64,000 nt of DNA from Mycolicibacterium sp. MU0053 (GCF_963378095.1 NZ_OY726397.1:3844001-3908000), one strand, 5' to 3'. Shown: positions 29,864 to 39,530, counted from the first letter of the stretch. Notes: a model not told the origin generated them from the sequence alone. Program-made: numbers and translations.

Positions 29864-29926
29864 CGCCGAAAGTCGGGTTGTTGTACGCGTTTCGCGAGTG
29901 GCCCCGCGAACAAGTCAACTCTCGGC
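29864..29926. repeat. 63-bp palindromic direct repeat, copy 2 (locus 1)
   Basis: This copy lies 53 bases upstream of the DUF559 start and contains the mfpA stop codon. MfpA therefore also ends in A-E-S, encoded by the same bases as the end of the DUF559 protein. It probably serves as the terminator of the five-gene mfp operon. Confidence 0.9.
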
Positions 29927-30463
29927 GAGGTTGAGCCCGTGGGCCGCGGCGAACGCCAGGGCCTGGGGGACGTCGATCCTGGCCCCGCGCAGCGCCGCGG
30001 TGGTCCACAGCGTCGCATCGATGCGCGCGCCGCGCAGGTCCGCCTCCTGCAGTCGGGTGCCCTGGGTGCGCGCCCCCGACAGGTCGGCCCCGCGTAGCAC
30101 CGCCTTGCGCAGATCGGCGTCCACCAGCGACACCTCCCGCAACCGGCAGCCGCTGAGGTCGACGCCGCGCAGATCGGCGCCCCCGAGCACCGCCAGCGAG
30201 AAGTCGACCTCGTCGAAGACGGCTGGGCGCAACCGGCAATTCGTGAACACCGACCCCATCAGGCTGCAGTGCCGAAAGGTGCTGTGCCACAGCGTCGCCC
30301 GTTCGAAACGGCAGTTCCGGAAGGCCGATCCGGAGTGCGTGGACTCGGCCAGGTTCACGCCGCTGAAATCGCAGTTGTCGAACACCACGCGCTCGGTGGT
30401 CAGTCCCGCGAGGTCCTCATCGCGGAAGTCGTGCTCGCTGAACTCGCGGTCCGACCAGTTCAC
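29915..30463 (-). CDS. mfpA: Pentapeptide repeat protein MfpA
   Basis: The 182-residue right-handed beta-helix protein is built from repeats of the A(D/N)LxG type, for example ADLRGVDLSGCRLREVSLVDADLRK divided into five-residue turns, spanning nearly the whole length. MfpA (Rv3361c) mimics DNA, binds DNA gyrase and protects it from fluoroquinolones. The gene is the last of a five-gene signalling operon and overlaps the GTPase gene by four bases. Its final three residues and stop fall inside a 63-bp direct repeat, so the extreme C-terminus may have been replaced by the repeat. Confidence 0.93.
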   Translation of the reverse strand: MNWSDREFSEHDFRDEDLAGLTTERVVFDNCDFSGVNLAESTHSGSAFRNCRFERATLWHSTFRHCSLMGSVFTNCRLRPAVFDEVDFSLAVLGGADLRGVDLSGCRLREVSLVDADLRKAVLRGADLSGARTQGTRLQEADLRGARIDATLWTTAALRGARIDVPQALAFAAAHGLNLAES

Positions 30464-31038
30464 CCCGCAGCCGTCAGGGACTCCAGCGCGTACTCGCTGA
30501 CGGTGATCAACGCGTTCTTGGCGGACTCACGATCGCGCGCGTCCACGGTGATCACCGGGATGTCCTCGGACAGCGCCAACGCCTGGCGCACCTCGTCGAC
30601 CGGGAAGCGCTGCGCGTCCTGGAACTCGTTGACGGCGATGATGAAGGGAATCTTGCGGTTCTCGAAGAAGTCCACCGCGGCGAAGCTGTCCTCCAACCGC
30701 CGGGTGTCGACCAGCACGATGGCCCCGATCGCCCCGTGGACCAGGTCGTCCCACATGAACCAGAATCGGCGCTGGCCCGGGGTGCCGAACAGGTACAACA
30801 CCAGGTTTTCGTCGAGGGTGATCCGGCCGAAGTCCATCGCCACGGTCGTGGTCGCCTTGCTCGGAGTGGCCTCGAGGCCGTCCACGCCGGAGGACGCGGT
30901 GGTCACCATCGCTTCGGTACGCAGCGGCATGATCTCGGAGACCGAGCCCACGAACGTGGTCTTGCCGACACCGAAGCCGCCTGCGATGACGATCTTGGTC
31001 GATGCAGCATCACGCCTCTCAGAGTGCGCGTAGGCCAC
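30460..31038 (-). CDS. mfpB: Small GTPase of the MfpB family
   Basis: The 192-residue Ras-like ATP/GTP-binding protein is the Rv3362c equivalent. The P-loop is GGFGVGKT (residues 20-27), the G3-like motif reads LFGTPGQRRFW, and the G4 position reads AVNEF rather than NKxD, as in the other conservon GTPases. MfpB-type GTPases act with MfpA in gyrase protection. It overlaps mfpA at one end by four bases and the DUF742 gene at the other by 20 bases, so the operon is translationally coupled. Confidence 0.93.
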   Translation of the reverse strand: MAYAHSERRDAASTKIVIAGGFGVGKTTFVGSVSEIMPLRTEAMVTTASSGVDGLEATPSKATTTVAMDFGRITLDENLVLYLFGTPGQRRFWFMWDDLVHGAIGAIVLVDTRRLEDSFAAVDFFENRKIPFIIAVNEFQDAQRFPVDEVRQALALSEDIPVITVDARDRESAKNALITVSEYALESLTAAG

Positions 31039-31390
31039 GGAGGGTCCTTCCTATCAGTTCGCGTCGTTCATCGTGTGTCGAGCGGTCGGAGAGAGTCGCC
31101 TGCACTTGAAGGTATCCCGAGGTCACGAGATCACCGACCAGGACACGGGCCACTCCGAGTGGAACGTCCAGCAGCGCTGAGATTTCGGCCACAGAAGGAC
31201 TTTTCGTGCAGAGCTGGATGATCCGCCCGCGCATGTCGTTGGGCGGCCAGCGATGGAACAGCGCCGATTCCAACGTGCGCACCGGGGCCTCCAGCGACAG
31301 CGCCACGGTGGTGTCGGTACGGCCCGCGGTCAGCATGTAGGGACGCACCAGGCTCGCTTCGTGCGCTGCCGACCGTTCGAACATATTCAT
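31019..31390 (-). CDS. DUF742 winged-helix protein (conservon component)
   Basis: The 123-residue protein is the DUF742 member that sits between the roadblock protein and GTPase in actinobacterial conservons (Rv3363c). The conserved N-terminal SLVRPYMLTAGRT motif and a helix-turn-helix-like ISALLDVPLGVARVLVGDLVTSGYLQV are visible. The role is probably as an adaptor between the sensor kinase-roadblock pair and the GTPase; the mechanism is not established. It ends 20 bases inside the GTPase coding sequence. Confidence 0.9.
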   Translation of the reverse strand: MNMFERSAAHEASLVRPYMLTAGRTDTTVALSLEAPVRTLESALFHRWPPNDMRGRIIQLCTKSPSVAEISALLDVPLGVARVLVGDLVTSGYLQVQATLSDRSTHDERRELIGRTLRGLRAL

Positions 31391-31403
31391 TCCAGTTCTT
31401 CGA

Positions 31404-31823
31404 TCAACTGTGTTGGGGCGCGCGGCGGCGGGTGGACTGCACAGTGCTTCCCACCCGTTCCACCAGGATCGCCATCTCGTATCCGACCTGGCCGATGTCG
31501 CAGGACTTGGAGGCCAGCGTGGCCAGCTGCGACCCGTCGCCGACCTGCATGATCAGGACGTAGCCGTGATCCATCTCCACGACCGACTGCAGCACCCGGC
31601 CGCCGTCGAAAAGCTGTGCCGCACCGGCGGACAGGCTGGCCAGTCCGGAGGTGACGGCGGCAAGCTGGTCGGCCCGCTCGGGTGGTAGATGCTCGCTGGC
31701 CGCGATCAACAATCCGTCGACCGACACCAGGACGGCGTGGGCGACACCGGGGACATCACGGGCGAACTTCGAGACCAACCAATCGAGCGGGTTCTCGTGC
31801 TGCGAACCTTGCGCATAGCTCAT
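31404..31823 (-). CDS. Roadblock/LC7 domain protein
   Basis: The 139-residue roadblock/LC7 family protein (Rv3364c equivalent) starts [33 protein letters not shown], the classical MglB-like strand-helix pattern, here quoted across two elements. In this type of operon it is expected to regulate the cognate small GTPase. Its ATG overlaps the histidine kinase stop as ATGA. A basic, serine-rich tail follows the domain. Confidence 0.92.
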   Translation of the reverse strand: MSYAQGSQHENPLDWLVSKFARDVPGVAHAVLVSVDGLLIAASEHLPPERADQLAAVTSGLASLSAGAAQLFDGGRVLQSVVEMDHGYVLIMQVGDGSQLATLASKSCDIGQVGYEMAILVERVGSTVQSTRRRAPQHS

Positions 31824-34750
31824 TGCTCATCGAGTCCTTGAGTTGTGTTGCGGGCGTGCGAGCGTGCCGCGCGCACGCCGCCGAAATGATTACTCATCGA
31901 GGCGCGGATCGCCTGGGGATCGCGCTCCGGCTGACTGTCGTTCGAATCTGGCTCGTCCTCCGTGTTTTCGGCATTCTCCTGCAACTCGCCTTCCGCCACC
32001 GGCGGGGTGGCTCCACCCGGGATCAGCCGAGCACCCGGCGCACGCACCGGCAAGCCGTGATCGGTGCGCTCCTCGACGGGCACCTGCTCGGCCTCGGCGG
32101 CCGCCGCCCAGCCGTTGTCCCACACCGATTTCCAGTCCTGTGGCACTGCGAGCTGTTGCACCTCGGCCGGATCCAGCAGTTCCGTGACCATGTTCTGGTA
32201 GATCAGGTCGACGGAGCCCACCGGGATCGGGCCCGACTGCGGCGCGATCTCCTCGGCCAGCCGGTCCATATCGGTCAGGTCGATGTCGTCCTCGGCGACC
32301 GGCACCGGCCCGGTGTCCTCGAGCACCTCGTCGGGAGCTTCTTCGGAAGCCTCCTCGACCGGCTCAGCGGGCGGCTCCTCGACCGGCTCGGCGGGCGGCG
32401 CCGGCTGCTCCTCCGGTTCCTGCTGGCGGGCCCGACGACGCGAGGCGAAAAAGCCCGAGGTGTTCGACGGCAGCTCCGCCGCCGGTTCCGCGGCGGACTC
32501 GTCCGACCACCACTCGTCGGCTGCGCCGGTGTCCTGGCCCGCACCCACCTCGGTGAACAGCCGATCCCCCGGTGTGGCGATGGCACTGGAGCCGGGGTTG
32601 CGCCGCGGCAGCACCGAGACCGAGGAATCGCTGACCGCGGGCTCGCTGTCGGGTTCGTAGCGGATATCGAAGTCGACGTCGGGCGGCGCCGGCTCGTCCG
32701 CGACCGGTTCGTCGTGGGCCGGGGTCTCGGCCGCCGGCTCGACGACCTCGGGCTCGACGACCTCGGGCTCGGCAACCTCGGGCTCGTCCGCATAGGGCTC
32801 CGGCGGGTAGGACTCGGCGTAGCCCTCCAACAGGGTGGGCGGCAGGTAGACCTGCGCGATGGTGCCGGCGCCCGTCGCCCCCGGCAGCAGCCGCACCGTC
32901 ATGCCGTGCTGGCGCGCCAACCGGCCCACCACGAACAGTCCCATGTGCCGGGTGTTGTCCGGAGTCACCTCGCCGCCGGCGTTCAGCCGCATATTGGCGA
33001 TGCGAAGGTCGGCATCGGTCATCCCGAGGCCGGTGTCGTTGATGTCGATCAGCACGCCGGACTCGCTGGTCTGCACCGCTGTCACGCGCACTTGGGCGGT
33101 CGGCGGCGAATACCGCAGCGCGTTGTCGATCAGCTCCGCGAGCAGGTGCACCGCGTCGCCGGCCGCGGCCCCGATCAACGAGCAGTCCGGGACCATGCCG
33201 GTTTCCACCCGCTGATAGTCCTCGACCTCGCTGGCCGCGGCGTTGATCAGCGAACTCAGCGGCACCGGCTGGCCCTGTTCGCGCCCGGCCGGTGCACCGG
33301 CGAGGACCAGCAGATTTGCTCCGTTGCGTCGCATCCGGGTGGCCAGGTGGTCCAGCCGGAACAGACTGTCGAGGCGCTCCGGATCCTCCTCGTTGCGTTC
33401 CAACCGGTCGATCAGCGACAGCTGTTGGTCGACCAGCGACTTGTTGCGCCGGGACAGCGTCTCGAACATGTCGTTGACCATCACCCGCAGCCGCGCCTCG
33501 TCGCCGGCCAGCAGCAGCGCCTGGGTATGCAGTTCGTCGACGGCGTGGGCGACCTGTCCCACTTCCTCGGTGGTGTAGATCGGCAACGGATCGGGTTCCC
33601 GCTCGTCGCCGGCCTTGACGCGTTCCACGCCGGCGGCGAGGTCCTCGTGGGCGATCTTCAAGGCGCCGTCGCGAAGCCGTCGCAACGGACGGATCAACGA
33701 TCGCGCGACGCCCCACACGATCAGCATCGCCAACAGGATCGCGAGGATCACCACGACGGCGTCTCTGATGGCCGCGTTGCGCTGCGCGGTGGCGGCCTCG
33801 TCGACGGTGGCCAGCAGCTCCGGCGTGACGCCCTCGATGACGTCCCGGGCGATCGCATCGGTGGTGTCCAACGAGGCCAGCATCCGCGCGCTGCCGACCA
33901 CGGGCACCGCCGGATCGGCCATCATCGACAGCCGCAGCACCATCTGGGCGCGCAACTCGGAAGCCTCCGAGGAACTGTTGCCCAGCAGCGCGGACACCCC
34001 GGTGACGTTCGACGGCTCGGTGCCGGCCAGCGCGATCATCGAGGACCGCACATACGGCTCGGGCAATTCGGCACCGCGTTCGACCAGCAGCCGCTGGATC
34101 ATCATCTGCCCGTGGGTCCCCACGGCGCGGGCCAAACCGTCGGCCTGGCGGCGCACGGATTCGTCGTCGACCCGCACGGACCCGGTGATGGCGGTCTCGG
34201 CGGTGAGCAACAGCGGCGCGAACGCGGTCACCCGCTCGGGCAGTTCGGCCGCATTCGGCCCGGCCTCGGAGACAAGCTCCTGGCCCTGGTCGGTCAGGGT
34301 GGTGACGGCCTCCCGAACCTCGGCGATGGTGTCATCGTTGACCCCCGCCAAGAGCTCGGAGCGACGAGTTTCGAACGCGGTCTGAACCTCAGTGGAGCCG
34401 GCCTTGGACGGCAGGGTGAACAGGGCGTCTTCGAGGGCGGCCATGTAATCGGCGATCGCCGGCACCAACTCGGCCCGGTCGGCGGCCACGCGCAGATCGC
34501 GCGCCTCGGCGAAGCTGGAGTAAATCCGGAGTCCGCCGAACACCGCGGCCAGCACCAGCGGCAGCAGCGCGATCGCCACGACCTTCCAGCGCACCGGCCA
34601 GTTCGTCGGAGACCAGCGCCGCGGCCGGATCGCCGGTTCGGGCTCGGCCACCGCCCCGGCCTCGGCCGGCGGGAAGGGGTCGGCCGGTGACGTGTTGAGG
34701 TCTGGCCCCAGGGGTTCGTTGAACGCCGGGGGCTTGTCGAACATCGTCAC
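31820..34750 (-). CDS. Sensor histidine kinase of the MfpA operon
   Basis: The 976-residue membrane kinase (Rv3365c family) has a first membrane span near 57-77, a nitrate-sensor-like extracellular domain, a second span near 325-345, a HAMP region and a helical segment containing [20 protein letters not shown]. The HATPase domain follows (N box [16 protein letters not shown]1 DINDTGLGM). An acidic, low-complexity tail of some 360 residues is rich in EPV/EVV repeats. It is about 100 residues longer than I recall for the tuberculosis protein. No response regulator is present; output is presumably through the roadblock protein and GTPase. GTG 34750 overlaps the stop of a 26-codon upstream frame; ATG 34744 is the alternative. 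Confidence 0.9.
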   Translation of the reverse strand: MTMFDKPPAFNEPLGPDLNTSPADPFPPAEAGAVAEPEPAIRPRRWSPTNWPVRWKVVAIALLPLVLAAVFGGLRIYSSFAEARDLRVAADRAELVPAIADYMAALEDALFTLPSKAGSTEVQTAFETRRSELLAGVNDDTIAEVREAVTTLTDQGQELVSEAGPNAAELPERVTAFAPLLLTAETAITGSVRVDDESVRRQADGLARAVGTHGQMMIQRLLVERGAELPEPYVRSSMIALAGTEPSNVTGVSALLGNSSSEASELRAQMVLRLSMMADPAVPVVGSARMLASLDTTDAIARDVIEGVTPELLATVDEAATAQRNAAIRDAVVVILAILLAMLIVWGVARSLIRPLRRLRDGALKIAHEDLAAGVERVKAGDEREPDPLPIYTTEEVGQVAHAVDELHTQALLLAGDEARLRVMVNDMFETLSRRNKSLVDQQLSLIDRLERNEEDPERLDSLFRLDHLATRMRRNGANLLVLAGAPAGREQGQPVPLSSLINAAASEVEDYQRVETGMVPDCSLIGAAAGDAVHLLAELIDNALRYSPPTAQVRVTAVQTSESGVLIDINDTGLGMTDADLRIANMRLNAGGEVTPDNTRHMGLFVVGRLARQHGMTVRLLPGATGAGTIAQVYLPPTLLEGYAESYPPEPYADEPEVAEPEVVEPEVVEPAAETPAHDEPVADEPAPPDVDFDIRYEPDSEPAVSDSSVSVLPRRNPGSSAIATPGDRLFTEVGAGQDTGAADEWWSDESAAEPAAELPSNTSGFFASRRRARQQEPEEQPAPPAEPVEEPPAEPVEEASEEAPDEVLEDTGPVPVAEDDIDLTDMDRLAEEIAPQSGPIPVGSVDLIYQNMVTELLDPAEVQQLAVPQDWKSVWDNGWAAAAEAEQVPVEERTDHGLPVRAPGARLIPGGATPPVAEGELQENAENTEDEPDSNDSQPERDPQAIRASMSNHFGGVRAARSHARNTTQGLDEQ

Positions 34751-34827
34751 CGGGCGGTTCCCCCTGCCGCTGCCGGGCTCGCCGCACTCGCGATCGCACC
34801 GCTGTTATTCAGTGTTTCCGCCTTCAT
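34747..34827 (-). CDS. Possible 26-codon leader ORF coupled to the histidine kinase
   Basis: An ATG preceded by AGGAAG opens a 26-codon frame rich in alanine, glycine and asparagine. Its TGA overlaps the GTG start of the kinase (GTGA), the same coupling used inside the operon. It has no similarity I recognise. It may be a real leader peptide or a chance frame in the 5' UTR. Confidence 0.35.
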   Translation of the reverse strand: MKAETLNNSGAIASAASPAAAGGTAR

Positions 34828-35019
34828 CAGACTTCCTGCTCATTTCGACCCGTCGCGGTGTTCGACGGGCGTAATTCGCACGGCAATTGGTGAAGTATGA
34901 CAGTCCTCACCAGGGTGTTCCAATGTTCTTACTGAACGAACAGACTACGGCGGCCGCCGCGGCCGTCCGGACGCACAATGCCGAGCAAACTTCCACCCAG
35001 CACCGAAGGGACGCCAGAG

Positions 35020-35484
35020 ATGTTCGCGCTGCTGTTCTACTCACCGCGGATTGCGCCCAATACCGGGAACGCGATCCGCATGGTCGCGGGCACCGGCGCC
35101 GAACTGCATCTGGTCGAGCCTTTGGGCTTTGACCTGTCCGAACCCAAGCTGCGGCGGGCCGGGTTGGACTACCACGACCTGGCGTCGGTGACCGTGCACG
35201 CGTCGTTGGCGGCGGCCTGGGAGGTGCTGATGCCGGCGCGGGTTTTCGCGTTCACGGCCCACGCCGAGACATCGTTTGTTGATGTTAGCTATCGATCAGG
35301 CGACGTCTTGATGTTCGGTCCGGAACCCACCGGTTTGGATGCGCAGACGTTGGCCGATCCGCACATCACCGGTACGGTCCGGATTCCGATGTTGGCCGGG
35401 CGGCGGTCGTTGAACCTGTCGAACGCCGCCGCCGTCGCGGTGTACGAGGCGTGGCGTCAGAACGGCTTTCCGGGCGCGGTATAG
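35020..35484 (+). CDS. trmL: tRNA 2'-O-methyltransferase, TrmL/SpoU family
   Basis: The 154-residue SPOUT-class methyltransferase (spoU, Rv3366) is expected to methylate the ribose of the tRNA wobble base using SAM. Motif 1 (SPRIAPNTGNAIRMVAGTGA), motif 2 (MFGPEPTGL) and motif 3 (IPMLAGRRSLNLSNAAAVAVYE, the knot) are all present. ATG 35020 gives the 154-residue family length and is preceded by GAAGGG about nine bases upstream. Upstream in-frame codons add unconserved sequence. It is divergent from the kinase operon and converges on the nitroreductase gene. Confidence 0.93.
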   Translation: MFALLFYSPRIAPNTGNAIRMVAGTGAELHLVEPLGFDLSEPKLRRAGLDYHDLASVTVHASLAAAWEVLMPARVFAFTAHAETSFVDVSYRSGDVLMFGPEPTGLDAQTLADPHITGTVRIPMLAGRRSLNLSNAAAVAVYEAWRQNGFPGAV

Positions 35485-35497
35485 CGGCGCCGTCGGG

Positions 35498-36139
35498 TCA
35501 CCAGGTGTCCCAGTGCGTCAACTGCTCGGCGGGCAACCGCTTGGCCTGCTTGAACTCGGTGCCCTTGGTGTAGGCGATCGGGAACAGCCCGCCCTGGGAG
35601 TACTGCTCGAACGGAATCCCGAGTAGGTCGGCCGCCTGCTTCTCGCCGTCGCCGATCAGGTGCAGCGTGGTCCAGGCCGAACCGAGGCCCCGGGACCGCA
35701 ACGCCAGCATGAAACTCCACACCGCGGGCAACAACGAACCCCAGAACGAGGCGCTCATCCCGGCGGGCGCGCCGTCGGCACGGCCTTCCAGGCACGGGAT
35801 CAGCAATACCGGCGCCTTCTCGAAATTCTCGTTGAGGTACTTGGCCGAGCTCTGCACCGCATCGAGTTGCTGGTCCCGGATGTCGCCGCGCTCGGGCTTG
35901 GGCAGGTCCAGATACGGGGTCGCATTGGCCCGGTAGATGTCGGCCAGCGCCTTCTTCTTGGCGGGGTCCTCGACAAACATCCACTGCCAGCCCTGCGCGT
36001 TGGAGCCGGTCGGGGCCTGCAGCGCCAACTCCAGGCACTCCATGATCACCTCGCGGGGCACCGGCTTGTCGAAGTCCAGCCGCTTGCGGACGGAGCGCGT
36101 GGTGGTCAGGACTTCATCGACAGACAGGTTCAAGGACAT
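35498..36139 (-). CDS. Nitroreductase family FMN protein (Rv3368c-like)
   Basis: The 213-residue flavin reductase begins MSLNLSVDEVLTTTRSVRKR, the typical TTRSVR FMN-phosphate site, followed by APTGSNAQGWQW. The later SFMLALRSRGLGSAW segment contacts the isoalloxazine. It matches Rv3368c. It follows dnaE2 by 53 bases on the same strand and could be part of the SOS-induced transcript, as in the tuberculosis gene order. The substrate is unknown; the family reduces quinones and nitro-compounds. Confidence 0.92.
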   Translation of the reverse strand: MSLNLSVDEVLTTTRSVRKRLDFDKPVPREVIMECLELALQAPTGSNAQGWQWMFVEDPAKKKALADIYRANATPYLDLPKPERGDIRDQQLDAVQSSAKYLNENFEKAPVLLIPCLEGRADGAPAGMSASFWGSLLPAVWSFMLALRSRGLGSAWTTLHLIGDGEKQAADLLGIPFEQYSQGGLFPIAYTKGTEFKQAKRLPAEQLTHWDTW

Positions 36140-36192
36140 GACATCGAGAGTAGTGGTCGCCGCTGCGTCGACACCGCCGAACGGTTCATGGC

Positions 36193-39100
36193 TCAGCGGA
36201 AGTCCCGCGAACGCGAACCGATCTTCATGTCGATGGGTTCCATCCGGTCGGCGACGACGGTGACGGCGCCGCTGGCGTTCTGCACGATGCCGCGGATCAC
36301 CAGGGCCGAGGCGGTCTGGGCCAGTTTGCGGTACCGCGACCAGACCCCCGGCGAGCACAGGATGTTGACCATCCCCGTCTCGTCCTCGAGGTTGAGGAAC
36401 GTCACCCCCTGTGCGGTCGCCGGCCGCTGCCGGTGGGTCACCGCGCCGGCCACCAGCAGCCGGGTGCCGTCCGCCACCGCCAGCAACTGCGCGCAGGGCA
36501 GCACCCCGCGCGCATCGAGGTCGGCGCGCAGAAATTGGATCGGGTAGCTGTCCGGCGAGATGCCGGTGGCCCACACATCGGCGGCCGCCAACTCCAGCGC
36601 GCTCATCCCGGGCAGGGCCGGGACATGCGAGGACGTCCCCACCCCGGGCAGCCGGTCCGGCCGTTCGGCGGCCGCGGCCCCGGCCGCCCACAGCGCCTCG
36701 CGCCGGGTGATCCCGAAGCAGCCCAGCGCCCCGGCCGTCGCCAGCGCCTCGGTCTGCGGCACCGACAGCGGAACCCGCCCGGTGAGATCCACCAGTGAGC
36801 GGAACGGGCCGCCCCGGTTTCGCTCGTCCACCAGGCGCTGCGCCAACTCCGCACCGATGTTGCGCACCGCCCCCAGCCCGAGGCGCACCTCGCTGCCGGC
36901 GTTCTCGAGCGTCGCGTACGCCAGGCTGGCGTTGACGCACGCGCCGTGCACCAGCACCCCGTGCCGACGGGCATCGGCGACCAACGACTGCGGCGAGTAG
37001 AACCCCATCGGCTGGGCGCGCAGCAGCGCCGCGCAGAACGCCGCCGGGTGATGCAGTTTGAACCACGACGAGTAGAACACCAGCGACGCGAAGCTCAACG
37101 AGTGGCTCTCGGGGAACCCGAAATTGGCGAAGGCCTCCAGCTTCTCGTAGATCCGGTCGGCCAATGTCCCGGTGATGCCGTGCAAGTCACGCATGCCGTC
37201 GTAGAAGCGCCCACGCAGCCGGCGCATCTTCTCGGTGGAGCGTTTGGAACCCATGGCCCGGCGCAGCTGATCGGCCTCGGCGGGGGTGAACCCCGCACAG
37301 TCCACGGCCAGCTGCATCAACTGCTCCTGAAACAGCGGCACCCCAAGGGTTTTGCGCAGCGCGGGTTCCATGGAGGGGTGGTCGTAGGTGACCGGCTCCA
37401 GACCGTTGCGGCGGCTGATGTAGGGGTGCACCGACCCGCCCTGGATGGGTCCGGGCCGGATCAGCGCCACCTCGACCACCAGGTCGTAGAAGATCCGCGG
37501 CTTGAGCCGGGGCAGGGTGGCCATCTGCGCGCGGGATTCCACCTGGAACACGCCGACGGAATCGGCGCGCTGCAGCATCTCGTAGACGCCCGGGTCGGTC
37601 AGGTCCAGTTTGGCCAGGTCCACCTCGATGCCCTTGTGTTCGGCCAACAGATCGATGGCATAGTGCAGCGCGGAGAGCATGCCCAGGCCCAACAGGTCGA
37701 ACTTCACCAGCCCGATGGCCGCGCAGTCGTCCTTGTCCCATTGCAGCACACTGCGGTTCGCCATCCGCGCCCACTCCACCGGGCACACATCGGCGATCGG
37801 CCGGTCACAGATGACCATCCCGCCGGAGTGGATGCCCAGGTGTCGCGGCAGGTTCTTGATCTCGGTGGCCAGCTCGACCACCTGCGACGGGATTCCGGCC
37901 ACCTCCGGCGCCTCGACCAGACCGTTCCACCGGCTGATCTGCTTGCTCCAGGCGTCCTGCTGACCCTGCGAGAAACCCAGGGCGCGAGCCATGTCCCGGA
38001 TGGCACTGCGGCTGCGGTAGGTGATGACGTTGGCGACCTGTGCCGCGTAGTCGCGACCATAGCGGTCGTAGACGTACTGGATCACCCGCTCGCGCAGGTC
38101 TGATTCGATGTCGATGTCGATGTCGGGCGGACCGTCCCGGACCGGTGACAGGAAGCGCTCGAAGAGCAGATCGTTGGCAATGGGATCGACCGCGGTGATG
38201 CCCAGGGCGTAGCAGACCGCGGAGTTGGCGGCCGATCCCCTGCCCTGGCACAGGATGTTGTTGTCCCGACAGAACCGGGTGATGTCGTGCACCACGAGGA
38301 AGTAGCCCGGGAACTTCAACTCCTCGATCACGGCCAGCTCGTGTTCGATCTGGGCATAGGCGCGCGGGGACCGCCCCGGCGGCCCGTACCGGTCGGCGGC
38401 ACCCGTCAGCACCAGCTCGCGCAGCCAGCTGTCCTCGGTGTGGCGGTCCGGAACCTCGAAGGGCGGCAGCTGCGGGGCGATCAACTGCAGCCCGAAGGCG
38501 CACTGCTCGCCCAATTCCGCTGCGGCGCTGACGACTCCGGGAAACGGCGCGAACAACCGGGCCATCTCCTCCCCCGAGCGCAGATGCGCACCGCCCAGCG
38601 GGGCCAACCAGCCGGCGGCCTCATCGAGGGACTGCCGCGCGCGGATGGCGCCCATCGCCATGGCCAGCCGGCCGCGGGACGGCTCGGCGAAATGCGCGCC
38701 GGTGGTCGCCACCACCGAAACGCCGAACCGGTGCGCGATCGACGCCAGGGCCGCGTTGGTCTCATCCTCACCCGGGTGACCATGACGGGTCAGTTCGACA
38801 CTGACCCGCTCTGGCCCGAACCGGTCCACCAGATCGGCCAGCGCGACCGCCGCCGCCTCCGGGCCCCCTTCGGAGAAGGCCTGGCGGACATGGCCTTTCC
38901 GACATCCGGTGAGGATATGCCAGTGCCCACCGGCGGCCTCGGTCAGCGCGTCGAAATCGTAGTGCGGCTTCCCCTTCTCGCCCCCGGCCAGGTGTGCGGC
39001 CGACAGCTGCCGGGACAACCTGCGGTACCCCTCGGGCCCGCGGGCGAGGACCAACAGATGCGGGCCGGGCGGATCCGGTGTATCGGTGCGGGCGACGTTG

Positions 39101-39489
39101 CCCAGCGACAACTCCGCCCCGAACACCGTGCGCACATCGAGCTCGGCAGCGGCCTCCGCGAACCGCACCACCCCGTAGAGGCCGTCGTGGTCGGTGAGGG
39201 CAATGGCCCGCAGATCCAGCCGTGCCGCCTCCTCGACGAGCTCTTCCGGAGTGCTGGCGCCGTCGAGGAAGCTGTAGGCCGAATGCGCGTGCAGTTCGGC
39301 GTAGGGCACCGTCGAGCGGCGCGCCGGCGGACCGTCCGGACGCTGGTAGTCCGCCCGCTTACGGGTCCAGGCCGGACTGTCGCCGCCGTCGCGGACGGGT
39401 TCGGTCAGCGGCAGGCCGGAGCGGCGCGGCTTGCCATTGAGCACCCGCTCCATCTCGGACCAGCTCGGCGGCCCGTTGCTCCAACCCAC
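36193..39489 (-). CDS. dnaE2: Error-prone DNA polymerase DnaE2
   Basis: This 1098-residue C-family polymerase performs damage-induced translesion synthesis with ImuA' and ImuB. The N-terminal PHP domain starts YAELHAHSAYSFLDGAS near residue 63. The catalytic acidic motif PDIDIDIESD lies near 453-462, and a C-terminal OB-fold region ends in VTVVADRMEPIDMKIGSRSRDF, given here as a split reading. The start is GTG 39489, preceded by a perfect LexA box 13 bases upstream, so transcription is induced by DNA damage. An N-terminal extension of about 60 residues precedes the PHP domain. Confidence 0.96.
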   Translation of the reverse strand: MGWSNGPPSWSEMERVLNGKPRRSGLPLTEPVRDGGDSPAWTRKRADYQRPDGPPARRSTVPYAELHAHSAYSFLDGASTPEELVEEAARLDLRAIALTDHDGLYGVVRFAEAAAELDVRTVFGAELSLGNVARTDTPDPPGPHLLVLARGPEGYRRLSRQLSAAHLAGGEKGKPHYDFDALTEAAGGHWHILTGCRKGHVRQAFSEGGPEAAAVALADLVDRFGPERVSVELTRHGHPGEDETNAALASIAHRFGVSVVATTGAHFAEPSRGRLAMAMGAIRARQSLDEAAGWLAPLGGAHLRSGEEMARLFAPFPGVVSAAAELGEQCAFGLQLIAPQLPPFEVPDRHTEDSWLRELVLTGAADRYGPPGRSPRAYAQIEHELAVIEELKFPGYFLVVHDITRFCRDNNILCQGRGSAANSAVCYALGITAVDPIANDLLFERFLSPVRDGPPDIDIDIESDLRERVIQYVYDRYGRDYAAQVANVITYRSRSAIRDMARALGFSQGQQDAWSKQISRWNGLVEAPEVAGIPSQVVELATEIKNLPRHLGIHSGGMVICDRPIADVCPVEWARMANRSVLQWDKDDCAAIGLVKFDLLGLGMLSALHYAIDLLAEHKGIEVDLAKLDLTDPGVYEMLQRADSVGVFQVESRAQMATLPRLKPRIFYDLVVEVALIRPGPIQGGSVHPYISRRNGLEPVTYDHPSMEPALRKTLGVPLFQEQLMQLAVDCAGFTPAEADQLRRAMGSKRSTEKMRRLRGRFYDGMRDLHGITGTLADRIYEKLEAFANFGFPESHSLSFASLVFYSSWFKLHHPAAFCAALLRAQPMGFYSPQSLVADARRHGVLVHGACVNASLAYATLENAGSEVRLGLGAVRNIGAELAQRLVDERNRGGPFRSLVDLTGRVPLSVPQTEALATAGALGCFGITRREALWAAGAAAAERPDRLPGVGTSSHVPALPGMSALELAAADVWATGISPDSYPIQFLRADLDARGVLPCAQLLAVADGTRLLVAGAVTHRQRPATAQGVTFLNLEDETGMVNILCSPGVWSRYRKLAQTASALVIRGIVQNASGAVTVVADRMEPIDMKIGSRSRDFR

Positions 39490-39501
39490 CCCCGCAGTCT
39501 A

Positions 39502-39517
39502 TCGAACATCTGTTCGA
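39502..39517 (-). promoter_or_regulatory. LexA (SOS) box upstream of dnaE2
   Basis: TCGAACATCTGTTCGA matches the mycobacterial SOS consensus TCGAAC-N4-GTTCGA exactly. It ends 13 bases from the dnaE2 GTG, so LexA binding would block initiation. Confidence 0.95.
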
Positions 39518-39530
39518 TGGACTGTCTCGG

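Noticed and set aside
28947..30463. DUF559 gene and mfpA as a toxin-antitoxin pair
   Set aside because: MfpA belongs to its own coupled five-gene operon, the two genes are separated by a repeat, and the second DUF559 gene has no such neighbour.
31682..34690. 1002-codon open frame antisense to the histidine kinase
   Set aside because: This is a long shadow frame typical of high-GC DNA, lacking any domain; the minus-strand kinase operon is coherent.
34887..35132. 81-codon frame upstream of and overlapping trmL
   Set aside because: Its second half is the trmL gene in another frame and it has no conserved features; trmL starts at 35020.
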